Notes: generated by a model from the sequence alone, not told the origin. A stretch of DNA of 64,000 nt from Tateyamaria sp. ANG-S1 (GCF_000814025.1 NZ_JWLL01000003.1:142332-206331), one strand, 5' to 3'; numbered from the stretch's first letter, positions 8,697-17,064 are shown. A program made the numbers and translations.

Positions 8697-10033
8697 ATCA
8701 CCTCGCTCAACCCCTTGGCCAACGCAGTCTGCCGCGCGATGGCGGTGGCCAGATCAAAGGTCACCACCTGCCCGTCCCGCACGAGCTGGCGCCCCTCGAC
8801 AAACAGATCGCGCACAGTCGTCGGGCCCGCCAGCAGCAACGCTGCCGGGTCCCAGCTGCCTGCGGCTTCGATCCCGCTCACATCCCAGATCGCCACATCG
8901 GCTCGCGCACCAACCGACAGATGACCGCACTCCGGACGGCCCAGCACGGCGGCACCGCCGCGCGTCGCGATCTCCAGCGCTTCCTGCGCATTCATGGCAT
9001 CCGCACCCCGCGCCACACGTTGCAGCAACATCGCCTGCCGCGCCTCGGCCACGAGGTTGCCCGCATCATTGCTGGCCGACCCGTCAACGCCCAGCCCCAA
9101 AGGCACGCCCGCATCCCGCATTGCACGCACTGGCGCGATGCCGGACCCAAGTCGGCAATTCGAACAGGGGCAATGGGCGACGCCCGTGCTGGTCCGGGCA
9201 AATAGATCAATCTCCGACGCATCCAGCTTGACGCAATGCGCATGCCACACGTCCGGTCCGACCCAGCCCAGATCCTCGGCATACTGGCCGGGCCGACAGC
9301 CGAACTGTGCGAGGGAATAGGCAATATCCTCATCATTCTCGGCCAGATGGGTGTGCATCATCACGCCCTTGTCGCGCGCCAGAACGGCCGCATCGCGCAT
9401 CAAGTCCCGGCTGACTGAGAACGGAGAGCACGGCGCGACACCCACCCGGCACATGGAACCCGCGCTGGCATCGTGAAACGCATCAATGACACGCACCATA
9501 TCCGATAGGATCGCCTCCTCCTCCTCGACCAACGCATCCGGGGGCAGGCCACCCTTGCTCTCGCCAATGCTCATCGCACCACGGGTGGGATGAAAGCGCA
9601 GCCCGACCTCCGCCGCAGCCGCAATGGTGTCCTCCAGCCGCACGCCGTTTGGATAAAGATAGAGGTGATCCGACGACAGCGTGCAGCCGGACAGCGCCAG
9701 TTCCGCCAACCCGATCTGGGCAGAGACGAACATGTGCTCGGGCGTGAACCGTGACCAGATGGGATAGAGCGTCTTCAACCAGCCAAAAAGAAGCGCGTCC
9801 TGCGCCGCCGGCACGGCACGTGTGAGCGTCTGATAGAGATGATGGTGCGTGTTGACGAGGCCGGGTGTCACCACGCAGCCTTGGGCGTCCACAACCTCCC
9901 CCGCTGGTGTCAAACCGTGGCCAATCTCGGCAACCTGCCCGTCCTTCAACAGGACATCGGCATCACGCAACACACGCCGGTCATCATCCATCGTGACCAG
10001 ATGGGACGCGCGGCGGATCAGAGTTTCGGTCAA
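8693..10033 (-). CDS. 8-oxoguanine deaminase-like amidohydrolase
   Basis: Cytoplasmic zinc amidohydrolase of 446 residues, closest in appearance to 8-oxoguanine deaminase/chlorohydrolase members. Metal-site motifs: NTHHHLYQTLTR (H63/H65), MHTHLAEN, WHAHCVKLD and GLGVDGSASND. The family's substrate (8-oxoguanine versus other triazine or purine amines) cannot be fixed by motif alone. The start is a TTG overlapping the upstream phosphatase stop (TTGA), which indicates translational coupling. Together with guaD it suggests guanine-type purine turnover or clean-up. Confidence 0.82.
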   Translation of the reverse strand: MTETLIRRASHLVTMDDDRRVLRDADVLLKDGQVAEIGHGLTPAGEVVDAQGCVVTPGLVNTHHHLYQTLTRAVPAAQDALLFGWLKTLYPIWSRFTPEHMFVSAQIGLAELALSGCTLSSDHLYLYPNGVRLEDTIAAAAEVGLRFHPTRGAMSIGESKGGLPPDALVEEEEAILSDMVRVIDAFHDASAGSMCRVGVAPCSPFSVSRDLMRDAAVLARDKGVMMHTHLAENDEDIAYSLAQFGCRPGQYAEDLGWVGPDVWHAHCVKLDASEIDLFARTSTGVAHCPCSNCRLGSGIAPVRAMRDAGVPLGLGVDGSASNDAGNLVAEARQAMLLQRVARGADAMNAQEALEIATRGGAAVLGRPECGHLSVGARADVAIWDVSGIEAAGSWDPAALLLAGPTTVRDLFVEGRQLVRDGQVVTFDLATAIARQTALAKGLSEVI

Positions 10034-10824
10034 ACGAAGCCCGCCAGAATATCGAGCGCCGCGCGATGCACATCCACATGCGACGCGGCCACGACCCGCC
10101 CGCCCATATGGACAGGCGCACCGGACCAGTCGGTCACGATACCGCCCGCCGCCTCGATCACACCGATGGGGGCCTGAATGTCGTAGCTGTTCAGGCCAGC
10201 CTCGATCACCAGATCAATCTGTCCTGCCGCCAGCAGCGCATAGGCATAGCAATCCATGCCGTAGCGCACCAGCTTGACCTGGTCGGCCACAGCCTCGAAA
10301 CCTGCCCGCTCAGTCGCGCTGCCCACTTCGGGGAATGTCGTGAACAGCACCACGTCAGACAGGCCACGCGGCGCACGGGTTCTGATCCGACCCTCGCCCA
10401 TGGGGCCCCTGAGCCACGCGGTTTTGTCGCTGCCCCAGAACCGCTCGCGTATGTAAGGCTGATCAATCATGCCAAGGACCGGGCCAGCCTCATCACCGAC
10501 GGCAATCAAAACACCCCAGGTCGGTGTCCCGGCCACAAACCCGCGCGTGCCGTCAATGGGGTCAAGCACCCAGGTCAAACCGCTCTGCCCCGTTTGCGTG
10601 CCGAATTCCTCGCCCAGAATGGCGTCCATCGGGCGCCGTTCGGCCAGAACCAGACGCATCGCCTGCTCGGCCGCCCTGTCGGCAATGGTCACGGGATCGT
10701 ACCCGCCCGCATCCTTGTTTTCGGTGCCCAGATCGGCGCCTCGAAAATGCGGCAGGATCGCCTCCGATGCAGCATCCGCCATCGCATGCGCGACATCTGT
10801 CAGTTCTGGTAGGAGGTGTCTCAT
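10030..10824 (-). CDS. hisN: Inositol-monophosphatase-family enzyme, likely histidinol-phosphatase
   Basis: Mg2+-dependent phosphatase of 264 residues; the HisN subgroup removes phosphate from histidinol phosphate in histidine synthesis. Signature motifs: LGEEFG, WVLDPIDGTRGFVAGTPTWG (metal and catalytic core) and DIQAPIGVIEAAGGIVTDWSG. I chose the ATG at 10824 (MRHLLPEL); a TTG six bases upstream is also possible, and neither has a strong ribosome site. The enzyme could instead act on another sugar phosphate, since family members overlap. Confidence 0.8.
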   Translation of the reverse strand: MRHLLPELTDVAHAMADAASEAILPHFRGADLGTENKDAGGYDPVTIADRAAEQAMRLVLAERRPMDAILGEEFGTQTGQSGLTWVLDPIDGTRGFVAGTPTWGVLIAVGDEAGPVLGMIDQPYIRERFWGSDKTAWLRGPMGEGRIRTRAPRGLSDVVLFTTFPEVGSATERAGFEAVADQVKLVRYGMDCYAYALLAAGQIDLVIEAGLNSYDIQAPIGVIEAAGGIVTDWSGAPVHMGGRVVAASHVDVHRAALDILAGFV

Positions 10825-10879
10825 GCCCAACCGCGTGCCAGAGCGGCGCGGTCAGTGCAAGGCAAGACTTGACGTGGTG

Positions 10880-11251
10880 CTATGCGACGTCCGTCAGAAC
10901 ACGCGCCAGTTCAAACAGGCGGCGGCGTTGGGCCTCTGGAATGGCGTAGTAGGTCCGCACCAGTTCCATCGCTTCCTTGTCGCTCAGCATATCCGTCGGC
11001 ACGTTGCCTGTCGGTGCTTCTTGCGACGCGTCCTCTTTCAGCCCTTCAAAGAAAAACGCCACGGGCACACCCATCGCTTCGCCAATGTCCCACAACCGGG
11101 AGGCGCTCACGCGGTTCGCGCCGGTTTCGTATTTCTGGATCTGCTGGAACTTGATACCGACCATGTCCGCCAGCTTCTGCTGCGTCATGCCGATCAGCCA
11201 TCTGCGCTGTCGGATCCGCTTGCCGACATGAACGTCCACCAGATGTGCCAT
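10880..11251 (-). CDS. XRE-family transcriptional regulator
   Basis: A 123-residue DNA-binding protein. The Cro/C1 helix-turn-helix occupies about residues 9-65 (GKRIRQRRWLIGMTQQKLADMVGIKFQQIQKYETG), followed by a short variable region and a helical C-terminus (DKEAMELVRTYYAIPEAQRRRLFELAR) that probably dimerises. This type is conserved in Rhodobacterales. It lies 55 bp upstream of the phosphatase gene on the same strand. Target genes cannot be read from the sequence. Confidence 0.88.
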   Translation of the reverse strand: MAHLVDVHVGKRIRQRRWLIGMTQQKLADMVGIKFQQIQKYETGANRVSASRLWDIGEAMGVPVAFFFEGLKEDASQEAPTGNVPTDMLSDKEAMELVRTYYAIPEAQRRRLFELARVLTDVA

Positions 11252-11665
11252 GTGAATCCAACCTTGATACTTGCGTTACAACAGCACCTATACGCGCATT
11301 CGAAATACCGCTCGGCACTGAAAAGTTGTACTAACAATAGTTGGAACCGCGCCAGTTTTCAATGAAATCCACCCGCAACGCGCGAATACGACACAGCAAT
11401 ACATCAAAACCTGTGGACATTTTTGAGAAAACAGGTCTCGCACACGCGCAATTTGCACTGTGCCGCATGATGCAGCGATCAGGTCGTTTCTTCGCACGGT
11501 TCAACACGTTACGCGGTAAACGTGATGCGCTTTTTGCTACCTATAATTGAAAAGCGAAAACATATCTCGCAACGAAAGTCGTCAATTCAGTCCCGAGAAA
11601 GGGTCTTGGGGCGCATTTCACCCATCGGCCAAATTCCGCTGACGCATTCGATTCGGGATAGCGTT
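11252..11665. other. 414-bp intergenic stretch, AT-richer
   Basis: No gene is supported. The sequence is noticeably less GC-rich than its surroundings and contains short imperfect palindromes such as TTGT-ACTA-ACAA near 11327, which could belong to the XRE gene promoter. Open frames here lack ribosome sites. Confidence 0.4.
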
Positions 11666-12550
11666 TCAAACACCCGAGACAGCGCGCAATGCAACGCCAT
11701 CCGGCGCTTGAAAGGCCCTGCGCAGGAAACCGACAAGGGCGTCATGCACCTCACCGCTCGCACCACCCGCCCCATACAGGTTTATGCTGTGCGCAGGCAG
11801 TTCAGGCAGCGCGCCGCCATGCTCGATCCGGTCCAGGTGCGGCGGCTCGGTCCCCTCAATCATCGAATGGACAGCCAGATCAGCACTCACCGTGGCCTCA
11901 ATCGTCCGGTCGCTTTCCGTTTCAACCACCACGTCCCAGGGAATGCCCGCCGCATCCAGCTGCTCAACCACCCGCGGGCGAAAGGTGCATTGCCGCCCGA
12001 AGGCCAGTTTAAGCGGTCGTTGACGCCATGCTGACCCGCCCGGCGCACCCACCCAGCACAGCGGCTTGGTGCACAACTGCTCGCCGCCTGCATCAATGCC
12101 GGTTTCGGTTGTCAGGATGATATCGCAGGCCCCCTTGGCAAATTCGGCCTTCAGCCGCCGGGTGTAAGAGCTGTCGAGTTGCACCTTCACCCGCGGAAAG
12201 GCCGCGTGGAACTGCTTGAGCACCCGCGGGATCGCCGGATAGACGATATCATGCGGCACGCCCAACGTGATCTCGCCCTCATAGGCTTGGTCGGTCAGCC
12301 GGGTGATCACCTCGTCATTCAACGCCACCATGCGCCGGGCATAGACCAGCAGCTGCTCGCCCGATGCCGTCAGGGCAATCGTGCGGCCCGACCGGTCGAA
12401 CAGATCCAGGCCCAAAAGCTCCTCCAGACGCTTGAGCTGCATGGACACGGCCGATTGCGTCAGGTGCAAAAACCCCGCAGCCCGCGTGACCCCCCCGCTC
12501 TCCGCAACCGCGACAAAGGACCTGAGCGTTGTGATGTCCAGATTTCTCAC
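11666..12550 (-). CDS. LysR-family transcriptional regulator
   Basis: 294 residues: N-terminal winged helix (about 1-62; LRSFVAVAESGGVTRAAGFLHLTQSAVSMQLKRLEELLG) and a periplasmic-binding-like effector domain (about 90-290). The LRSF..V...GG...AA..L..TQSA.S.Q pattern resembles the LrhA/HexA subgroup. Translation starts at GTG 12550 behind a strong AGGAGG; an ATG one base away is immediately followed by TGA. It diverges from a DUF1127 gene, and a LysR-box-like motif lies between them, so it probably controls that gene and itself. Confidence 0.88.
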   Translation of the reverse strand: MRNLDITTLRSFVAVAESGGVTRAAGFLHLTQSAVSMQLKRLEELLGLDLFDRSGRTIALTASGEQLLVYARRMVALNDEVITRLTDQAYEGEITLGVPHDIVYPAIPRVLKQFHAAFPRVKVQLDSSYTRRLKAEFAKGACDIILTTETGIDAGGEQLCTKPLCWVGAPGGSAWRQRPLKLAFGRQCTFRPRVVEQLDAAGIPWDVVVETESDRTIEATVSADLAVHSMIEGTEPPHLDRIEHGGALPELPAHSINLYGAGGASGEVHDALVGFLRRAFQAPDGVALRAVSGV

Positions 12551-12594
12551 ATCAATCCTCCTGATGGGTCATATCAAAAACATTCGTTTCAAGA

Positions 12595-12615
12595 ATATGC
12601 CGACATGCACCATAT
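12595..12615. promoter_or_regulatory. LysR-type box ATATG-N11-CATAT
   Basis: Perfect five-base inverted arms separated by exactly 11 bases fit the T-N11-A consensus of LysR binding sites. It lies in the 123-bp divergent region between the LysR gene and the DUF1127 gene, about 45 bp from the LysR start. Binding is inferred from position and pattern only. Confidence 0.5.
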
Positions 12616-12673
12616 ACATCAACAGAAATGATGTAACTGCAAAATTCAATCACAAAATCAGAAAGGACGACCC

Positions 12674-12889
12674 ATGGCCCTTATCGATGTCACCCCCCGC
12701 AACTCCGCACTTTCACCGGCACCCCGTCGTCCGTTTTCGTTGCGCACCCTGCTGACCGTCTGGAGATCCCGCCGGGCGCTGGCGCGCCTTGACGCGCAAG
12801 GACTTTCCGATGTCGGCATCGACGCAAAGGTCGCGGCCCGCGAGAGCGCCAAGCCCATCTGGGACGTGCCCGCCACCTGGCGCACCTGA
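12674..12889 (+). CDS. DUF1127 small protein
   Basis: A 71-residue basic protein with the DUF1127 core near its middle (LLTVWRSRRALARLDAQGLSDVGI), the arginine-rich YjiS-like motif. In other alphaproteobacteria small DUF1127 proteins affect RNA turnover and phosphate/carbon responses; no function is proven here. ATG is preceded by AGAAAGGA. Divergent from a LysR gene, which is its likely regulator. Confidence 0.85.
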   Translation: MALIDVTPRNSALSPAPRRPFSLRTLLTVWRSRRALARLDAQGLSDVGIDAKVAARESAKPIWDVPATWRT

Positions 12890-12892
12890 TCA

Positions 12893-12906
12893 CACAACAT
12901 GTTGTG
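12893..12906. promoter_or_regulatory. 14-bp perfect palindrome CACAACATGTTGTG
   Basis: Begins three bases after the DUF1127 stop codon and about 165 bp upstream of the Bax-inhibitor-like gene. A gapless palindrome of this length looks like a dimeric regulator site rather than a terminator, since it lacks a T-run. Confidence 0.4.
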
Positions 12907-13071
12907 CGGCATTTATGACAAAAACGGTCGGAATGTCGCACATCATGGGCCTAAAACCCTTTAAAAACCCTTGAATGACAGGGGCACTGACCCGATATTT
13001 GACGCAACGCGGGCGGAAATCCGCGACCGGTGGATGTACCACCGGGCTTTGTATCAATTTGGAGGTCAAAT

Positions 13072-13851
13072 ATGGCTGAGTTGAATACGATCCGGTCCGC
13101 GGCCGGTACACGCGCCGCCCAGATCGATGCGGGCCTGCGCGCCCACATGAATAAAGTCTACGGCACGATGTCCGGCGGCATGCTGATCACGGCCCTCGCG
13201 GCCTGGTCGATTGCCGGACTGGCTGTGACGACAGATCCGACAGGTGCCACCGTCGCCCTGCGCGAAGGCCAGTACCTGACGGGCCTTGGTGAGGTGCTCT
13301 ACACGACACCGCTGCGCTGGGTCGTGATGTTTGCCCCGCTGGCATTCATCCTCTTCGGTTGGGGCGCGCTCATGCGCCGTGGTTCTGCCGCGGCCGTGCA
13401 GACAGGCTTCTTCATCTTCGCCGCCGTCATGGGCGTGTCGATGAGCTCGATCTTCCTGGTGTTCACACCCTACTCGATCACACAGACCTTCCTGGTGACG
13501 GCCATCGCCTTCGCGGGCCTCAGCCTTTGGGGCTACACCACGAAAAAGGACCTGTCCGGCATGGGCACGTTCCTGATGATGGGTGTGATCGGCCTGATCG
13601 TGGCGATGATCATCAACCTGTTCCTGCAGTCCGGACCGATGATGATGGCCATCTCGGCGCTCGGTGTCCTGATCTTTGCAGGTCTGACCGCGTTCTACAC
13701 GCAGGACATCAAGAACACCTACATCGCCCACGCATCGCACGGCGATCAGGAATGGCTGGATAAAGCTGCCTCCGACGGCGCGCTGAGCCTCTACATCTCG
13801 TTCCTGAACATGTTCCAGTTCCTGCTGATGTTCATGGGCCAGCAAGAATAG
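13072..13851 (+). CDS. Bax inhibitor-1/YccA-family membrane protein
   Basis: 259-residue integral membrane protein with about seven helices, the BI-1/YccA fold. Conserved elements include HMNKVYGTMSGGMLITALAAW near the N-terminus and FTPYSITQTFLVTAIAFAGLSLWGYTTKKDL, followed by FLNMFQFLLMFMG at the C-terminus. Relatives act as pH-gated Ca2+ leaks or as FtsH modulators. The ATG at 13072 has an excellent GGAGGT site seven bases upstream; the longer open frame upstream is ignored. Monocistronic, followed by a strong terminator. Confidence 0.92.
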   Translation: MAELNTIRSAAGTRAAQIDAGLRAHMNKVYGTMSGGMLITALAAWSIAGLAVTTDPTGATVALREGQYLTGLGEVLYTTPLRWVVMFAPLAFILFGWGALMRRGSAAAVQTGFFIFAAVMGVSMSSIFLVFTPYSITQTFLVTAIAFAGLSLWGYTTKKDLSGMGTFLMMGVIGLIVAMIINLFLQSGPMMMAISALGVLIFAGLTAFYTQDIKNTYIAHASHGDQEWLDKAASDGALSLYISFLNMFQFLLMFMGQQE

Positions 13852-13874
13852 GCTGCACACCACGCACAGATACA

Positions 13875-13903
13875 AAAGGCCGGTCCAAGCGACCGGCCTT
13901 TTT
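13875..13903 (+). terminator. Rho-independent terminator
   Basis: Eleven-base perfect stem AAAGGCCGGTC/GACCGGCCTTT with loop CAAGC and a trailing T-run, 24 bp past the Bax-inhibitor-like stop. Confidence 0.92.
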
Positions 13904-13910
13904 CTTTGCC

Positions 13911-13966
13911 GGGTCGGCGGGTGGGCGCCTTTTGCGCGTCAGCGCAAAACAGAGCACCCGACGACA
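13911..13966. repeat. Interspersed repeat family C, diverged copy
   Basis: Contains the hairpin TTTTGCGC-GTCA-GCGCAAAA (13930-13949) inside flanking arms GGGTG/CACCC. It matches the 5450-5480 copy in the hairpin and adjoining CAG. It lies between convergent genes and may end the minus-strand GNAT transcript. Confidence 0.5.
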
Positions 13967-14446
13967 TCACAGCGTCTGCGTCATCCGCACCGATGGAAAG
14001 ACGATCCCATCGCCCAACGGCACGTCGATCAACCCAACCTGCCGAAACCCCACAGCTTCGTAAAAAGGCACCGCCGTCCGTGTGGCCGAACACTCCATCC
14101 GCACCACACCCGCAGCGCGCGCCACAGCAAAACAGTGCAGCATCAACAACCGCCCCACTCCGCGCCGCAATGCACGGTCATCGGTCACGACATGCCGGAT
14201 ATGGCCCACACCGGTCTCCTTGCGGTCCGGCGTCCAACCGCCCGCGCCCAGCACCACATTATCCTCCTCGACCACATAATATGTGCCGCAGGCCAGCAGG
14301 TCCGGTTGCGCTCGACTGATGATGGGCAGCGCTGTGACCAGCACAGACGGCGGATAATCCGCCTTCAACAGCTTCGGATAGGTCCGCGCCAACAGCGCGT
14401 CCACGGCAGCCAAATCCGCCTTGGTCGTGGGTCTGACCTGCATCAT
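13967..14446 (-). CDS. GNAT-family N-acetyltransferase
   Basis: 159-residue acetyl-CoA-dependent acetyltransferase. The acetyl-CoA loop is seen as DDRALRRGVGRLLMLHCFAVARAAG (R-x-x-G-x-G/A), with FYEAVGFRQVG near the C-terminus. Substrate unknown. Two consecutive ATGs begin the frame and overlap the upstream stop by four bases, so it is translationally coupled to the small gene before it. Confidence 0.88.
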   Translation of the reverse strand: MMQVRPTTKADLAAVDALLARTYPKLLKADYPPSVLVTALPIISRAQPDLLACGTYYVVEEDNVVLGAGGWTPDRKETGVGHIRHVVTDDRALRRGVGRLLMLHCFAVARAAGVVRMECSATRTAVPFYEAVGFRQVGLIDVPLGDGIVFPSVRMTQTL

Positions 14447-14742
14447 GTCTGCTCCTCTTCCATCGCTGCATAGGACAAATCATAGACGTAGCTCTTGGCC
14501 CCTTTTGCCGTGACCCAAGGGCCCTCAGGCGGGCACGCACCCTGCTCTGCCACCGGCACCTCCCATGTCCGTCCAACCAGCGCACGGCTCTGCGGGTCAC
14601 GCATGATCCAGCCTAGAACCTCATCCCAGACAAGGGTCAGGTCCGGCCGATCCGCGCGCCGATAGCATCTCGCCACCTGCGCGTCGCGCGCAAAGCGGTA
14701 CACAAGGCCATCCGACCGGCGGGTGAGCGTAAGGCTGTCCAT
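14443..14742 (-). CDS. Hypothetical protein, 99 aa
   Basis: I do not recognise the family. Soluble, starts MDSLTLTRRSDG, with WDEVLGWIMRDPQSRALVGRTWEVP in the middle and YDLSYAAMEEEQT at the end. No signal peptide or metal motif. It overlaps the downstream GNAT gene by four bases, so the two probably work together or at least share expression. It starts just after the rpmG terminator. Confidence 0.65.
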   Translation of the reverse strand: MDSLTLTRRSDGLVYRFARDAQVARCYRRADRPDLTLVWDEVLGWIMRDPQSRALVGRTWEVPVAEQGACPPEGPWVTAKGAKSYVYDLSYAAMEEEQT

Positions 14743-14761
14743 GATCCATCTCCAGAAAAAG

Positions 14762-14793
14762 AAAAAGGCCGCGTCCCGGAGGGCGCGGCCTTT
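14762..14793 (-). terminator. Rho-independent terminator of rpmG
   Basis: Minus-strand stem AAAGGCCGCG/CGCGGCCTTT with a ten-base loop followed by TTCTTTTTC, starting about 20 bp past the rpmG stop. Confidence 0.9.
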
Positions 14794-14814
14794 GACATCG
14801 AAAGAGGGGCGATC

Positions 14815-14982
14815 TTACTTGATCTTGCCTTCCTTGTATTCGACGTGCTTGCGCGCCACGGGATCGTACTTCCGTACGACCATCTTCTCGGTCATGGTGC
14901 GTGCATTTTTCTTGGTCACATAGAAGTGGCCGGTGCCTGCGGTCGAGTTCAGGCGGATCTTGATCGTGGTTGGCTTGGCCAT
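14815..14982 (-). CDS. rpmG: 50S ribosomal protein L33
   Basis: 55-residue ribosomal protein of the large subunit E-site region. [20 protein letters not shown] then [20 protein letters not shown] and the C-terminal [10 protein letters not shown] are diagnostic. It is the cysteine-free form without a CxxC zinc ribbon, so it does not depend on zinc. ATG at 14982 is preceded by GCAGGAGACAGA. An upstream open extension to 15177 is spurious. A terminator follows. Confidence 0.96.
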   Translation of the reverse strand: MAKPTTIKIRLNSTAGTGHFYVTKKNARTMTEKMVVRKYDPVARKHVEYKEGKIK

Positions 14983-15116
14983 GTTCTGTCTCCTGCGTCG
15001 CCAGAAAAGCCTGCAAGGCCCGCCAGCGGGAAATTCGTCTTGAACCGCGCTTTTACCCGCGCCCCGCCCCGAGTCAACCCCGACCGGAGCGGGTTCAGCA
15101 ACAGGAGCAGAAAAAA

Positions 15117-15493
15117 CGCGCGGAGGGGCTGTAAGCCGGATTCTGTCTAGGGCGGTTGCCCGCCCCGAGATGACCATTCATCTCGCGACACTGTTGCCAG
15201 TGCCGCTCTAGCTGCCAACCCGGACCTGCTGGGGCAGAAGCGGCCCCGGACCGTTGCCGGTCCACGCGATCCCTATTTGGCATTGCTCCCGGTGGGGCTT
15301 GCCATGCCCGGTCTGTTGCCAGCCCGGCGGTGGGCTCTTACCCCACCGTTTCACCCTTACCCCTTGCGAGGCGGTTTGTTTTCTGTGGCGCTCTCCGTCG
15401 GGTTGCCCCGCCCGGGCGTTACCCGGCACCGCTGCTTCTGGGAGTCCGGACTTTCCTCGACATCACTGCCGCAGCCATCCGCCCCTCCGCGCT
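15117..15493 (-). ncRNA. rnpB: RNase P RNA, bacterial class A
   Basis: Catalytic RNA that matures tRNA 5' ends. On the minus strand the conserved 5' block GAGGAAAGTCCGGACTCC and 3' block GACAGAATCCGGCTTACAG are present, and the ends pair perfectly as helix P1 (GCGCGGAGGGG, 15118-15128, with 15482-15492). Size about 377 nt fits alphaproteobacteria. A run of six Ts follows P1 on the minus strand. The exact ends are inferred from P1. Confidence 0.95.
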
Positions 15494-15553
15494 GGACGCG
15501 CATACGGGTGAAGGCGGGGGCGCGTCAATGGGTGGTGTTGCGCAGGTGGTGGG

Positions 15554-15590
15554 TGCGGGAGCCTCCGGCGGGAGTTTACTTGGCAAGATG
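15554..15590. repeat. Interspersed repeat family B, diverged copy
   Basis: TGCGGGAGCCTCCGGCGGG (15554-15572) is identical, in inverted orientation, to 19827-19845; the tail AGTTTACTTGGCAAGATGAAG diverges. It lies between rnpB and the amidase gene. Confidence 0.55.
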
Positions 15591-15607
15591 AAGAAGGATC
15601 GCAACGC

Positions 15608-16276
15608 TCAGGTGCAGACCGGTGTTCTGCATGTCAAAGCGGCGAAGTCCTCGGGACCAAGCGGCCCGGTCGCGTCTGGCCGGTGGCGCAGGCGAACCGC
15701 AGCAAGAAGCGCATCGTCTGACACGTCAGCGGCGTATCCGGCAGCCCGCGCCAGATGCCGAAACGCGTCGTTGCCCATGCCGGATGAAGACGTACCCACC
15801 ACACGCCGTGCCGCCAAGCCGCGTGCCTCAAGCCGCGCCCAGTCAAAGAACGGTCCGGGGTCGAACTTGCGACCCGGCGCCATGTCGGAATGCCCGATGA
15901 CATTTTCAGGCAGGATCGCCCAGCCCGCGAGGATGCTCGCCAGCAGCACCTCAAGGCTTTGCATCAATGGCTGCGCAAAAGGTCCCTGCCCGTCATTGTC
16001 GAGTTCGATGCCGATCGACCGTGAGTTGATGTCCTGCAACCCGTCCCATTCTCCAACCCCCGCATGCCAGGCGCGCAGGCCCTCCGGCACCAGCTGGGTC
16101 ACTCGCCCTGTTTTGCAGATCACGTAGTGCGCCGACACTTCGGCCGCCGGGTCGCATAGTCGCTCAATCGCCGCCTCGGCCGTTGCCATTGCCGTGTAAT
16201 GCAGCACGACATGCGTCGGTCGCAGCCCGTCACGGCGCAGTCCGCAATTGGGCGATGGATGCTGATGCAGGATCAG
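15608..16276 (-). CDS. N-acetylmuramoyl-L-alanine amidase (Amidase_2, AmpD/AmiD type)
   Basis: Zinc amidase cleaving the lactyl-peptide bond of peptidoglycan or muropeptides. Motifs: THVVLHYTAM (zinc His), HYVICKTGRVTQLVPEGLRAWHAG, SIGIELDNDG and VIGHSDMAPGRKFDPGPFFDW (zinc His and catalytic Lys/Asp). No signal peptide is visible, so AmpD-like cytosolic recycling is possible. The start is uncertain: conserved sequence begins just upstream of HQHPSPNCG and no ATG is available. I take CTG at 16276, which overlaps the preceding stop; a GTG at 16312 is an alternative. Confidence 0.82.
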   Translation of the reverse strand: MILHQHPSPNCGLRRDGLRPTHVVLHYTAMATAEAAIERLCDPAAEVSAHYVICKTGRVTQLVPEGLRAWHAGVGEWDGLQDINSRSIGIELDNDGQGPFAQPLMQSLEVLLASILAGWAILPENVIGHSDMAPGRKFDPGPFFDWARLEARGLAARRVVGTSSSGMGNDAFRHLARAAGYAADVSDDALLAAVRLRHRPDATGPLGPEDFAALTCRTPVCT

Positions 16277-17064
16277 TTGCCAGCCGCGCGGCGGAATGGG
16301 GCCGGGTCCCACGCGCAGGCATACCCATCGCCATCCGGGTCCAGCCCTTGGCGATCCCGCTCGGGCCCGCCACGGGCAAGGAAGTCGATCTGCGCCTCGT
16401 CGGCGGAATTGTAGGCCGCGCAATTGCGTTCAAAGCGCGCAGCGGAACCGACGCCGAACCGGCGATGCACCCGCGTGCCCTTCGGATGCCGCGTCTGCAG
16501 GGCGTACTGAACGACATTCGGCTGCGCGCTCTCCGCCCGCGATGGCAGGGCTGTAGGCTGCACGACCTGATACTGCTGCCGGTTCGCTTCCAAACGCGCC
16601 GCATCGCTTTCGATGGACTGGCGCGACGACACAGCGTCAAAGTCATTCTCGTCCGAAATGCCGGGGTTGTTCAGGATCACGGGTGCCGCATTGGACGGGC
16701 TTGCATTGACCACCGCCTGCCCGGAATTGGCCTGCGCCGCTGCCGCGTCATTGGCCGCCGCAATCTGCGCCAGTTCCGCATCCAGACTGGCCGGATTCGA
16801 CACGGCACGCGGCGTCTGGCGTGCGGCCTGAGCCTGCGATGTCGGCGGTAGCGGCTGTGTGCCAACCGCAGGGGCTGCCTGCACCGCAGGTCCGGTCAAC
16901 TGCGCATCACGCGACTGACGGGCCTCCAGCGTGTTGGGGTTTTCAAAGCCCACACCACGCCCCGGATCGGCAAAATCGCCCGGATTGCTGTCGGGAATGG
17001 CGGGCTGGCACGCAGCCAGTCCGGCCACGGCGCCCAGCATCAGAAAGCTGCGGAAATTCATCAT
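16273..17064 (-). CDS. Lipoprotein with C-terminal Excalibur-like domain
   Basis: 263 residues. Signal peptide with lipobox LAAC about 20 residues in, then a long Ala/Gln/Pro-rich low-complexity linker (about 25-190), then a cysteine-containing domain ending in LDPDGDGYACAWDP, the Asp-rich Excalibur calcium-binding pattern. Probably periplasmic or outer-membrane anchored. Two adjacent ATGs (17064, 17061) follow GGGTGGAG; either may start. Its stop overlaps the amidase start region, suggesting a joint cell-wall role. Confidence 0.75.
   Translation of the reverse strand: MMNFRSFLMLGAVAGLAACQPAIPDSNPGDFADPGRGVGFENPNTLEARQSRDAQLTGPAVQAAPAVGTQPLPPTSQAQAARQTPRAVSNPASLDAELAQIAAANDAAAAQANSGQAVVNASPSNAAPVILNNPGISDENDFDAVSSRQSIESDAARLEANRQQYQVVQPTALPSRAESAQPNVVQYALQTRHPKGTRVHRRFGVGSAARFERNCAAYNSADEAQIDFLARGGPERDRQGLDPDGDGYACAWDPAPFRRAAGN

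Noticed and set aside
15494..15607. Possible small gene between rnpB and amidase
   Set aside because: The frame covers rnpB upstream sequence and a family B repeat; no ribosome site.
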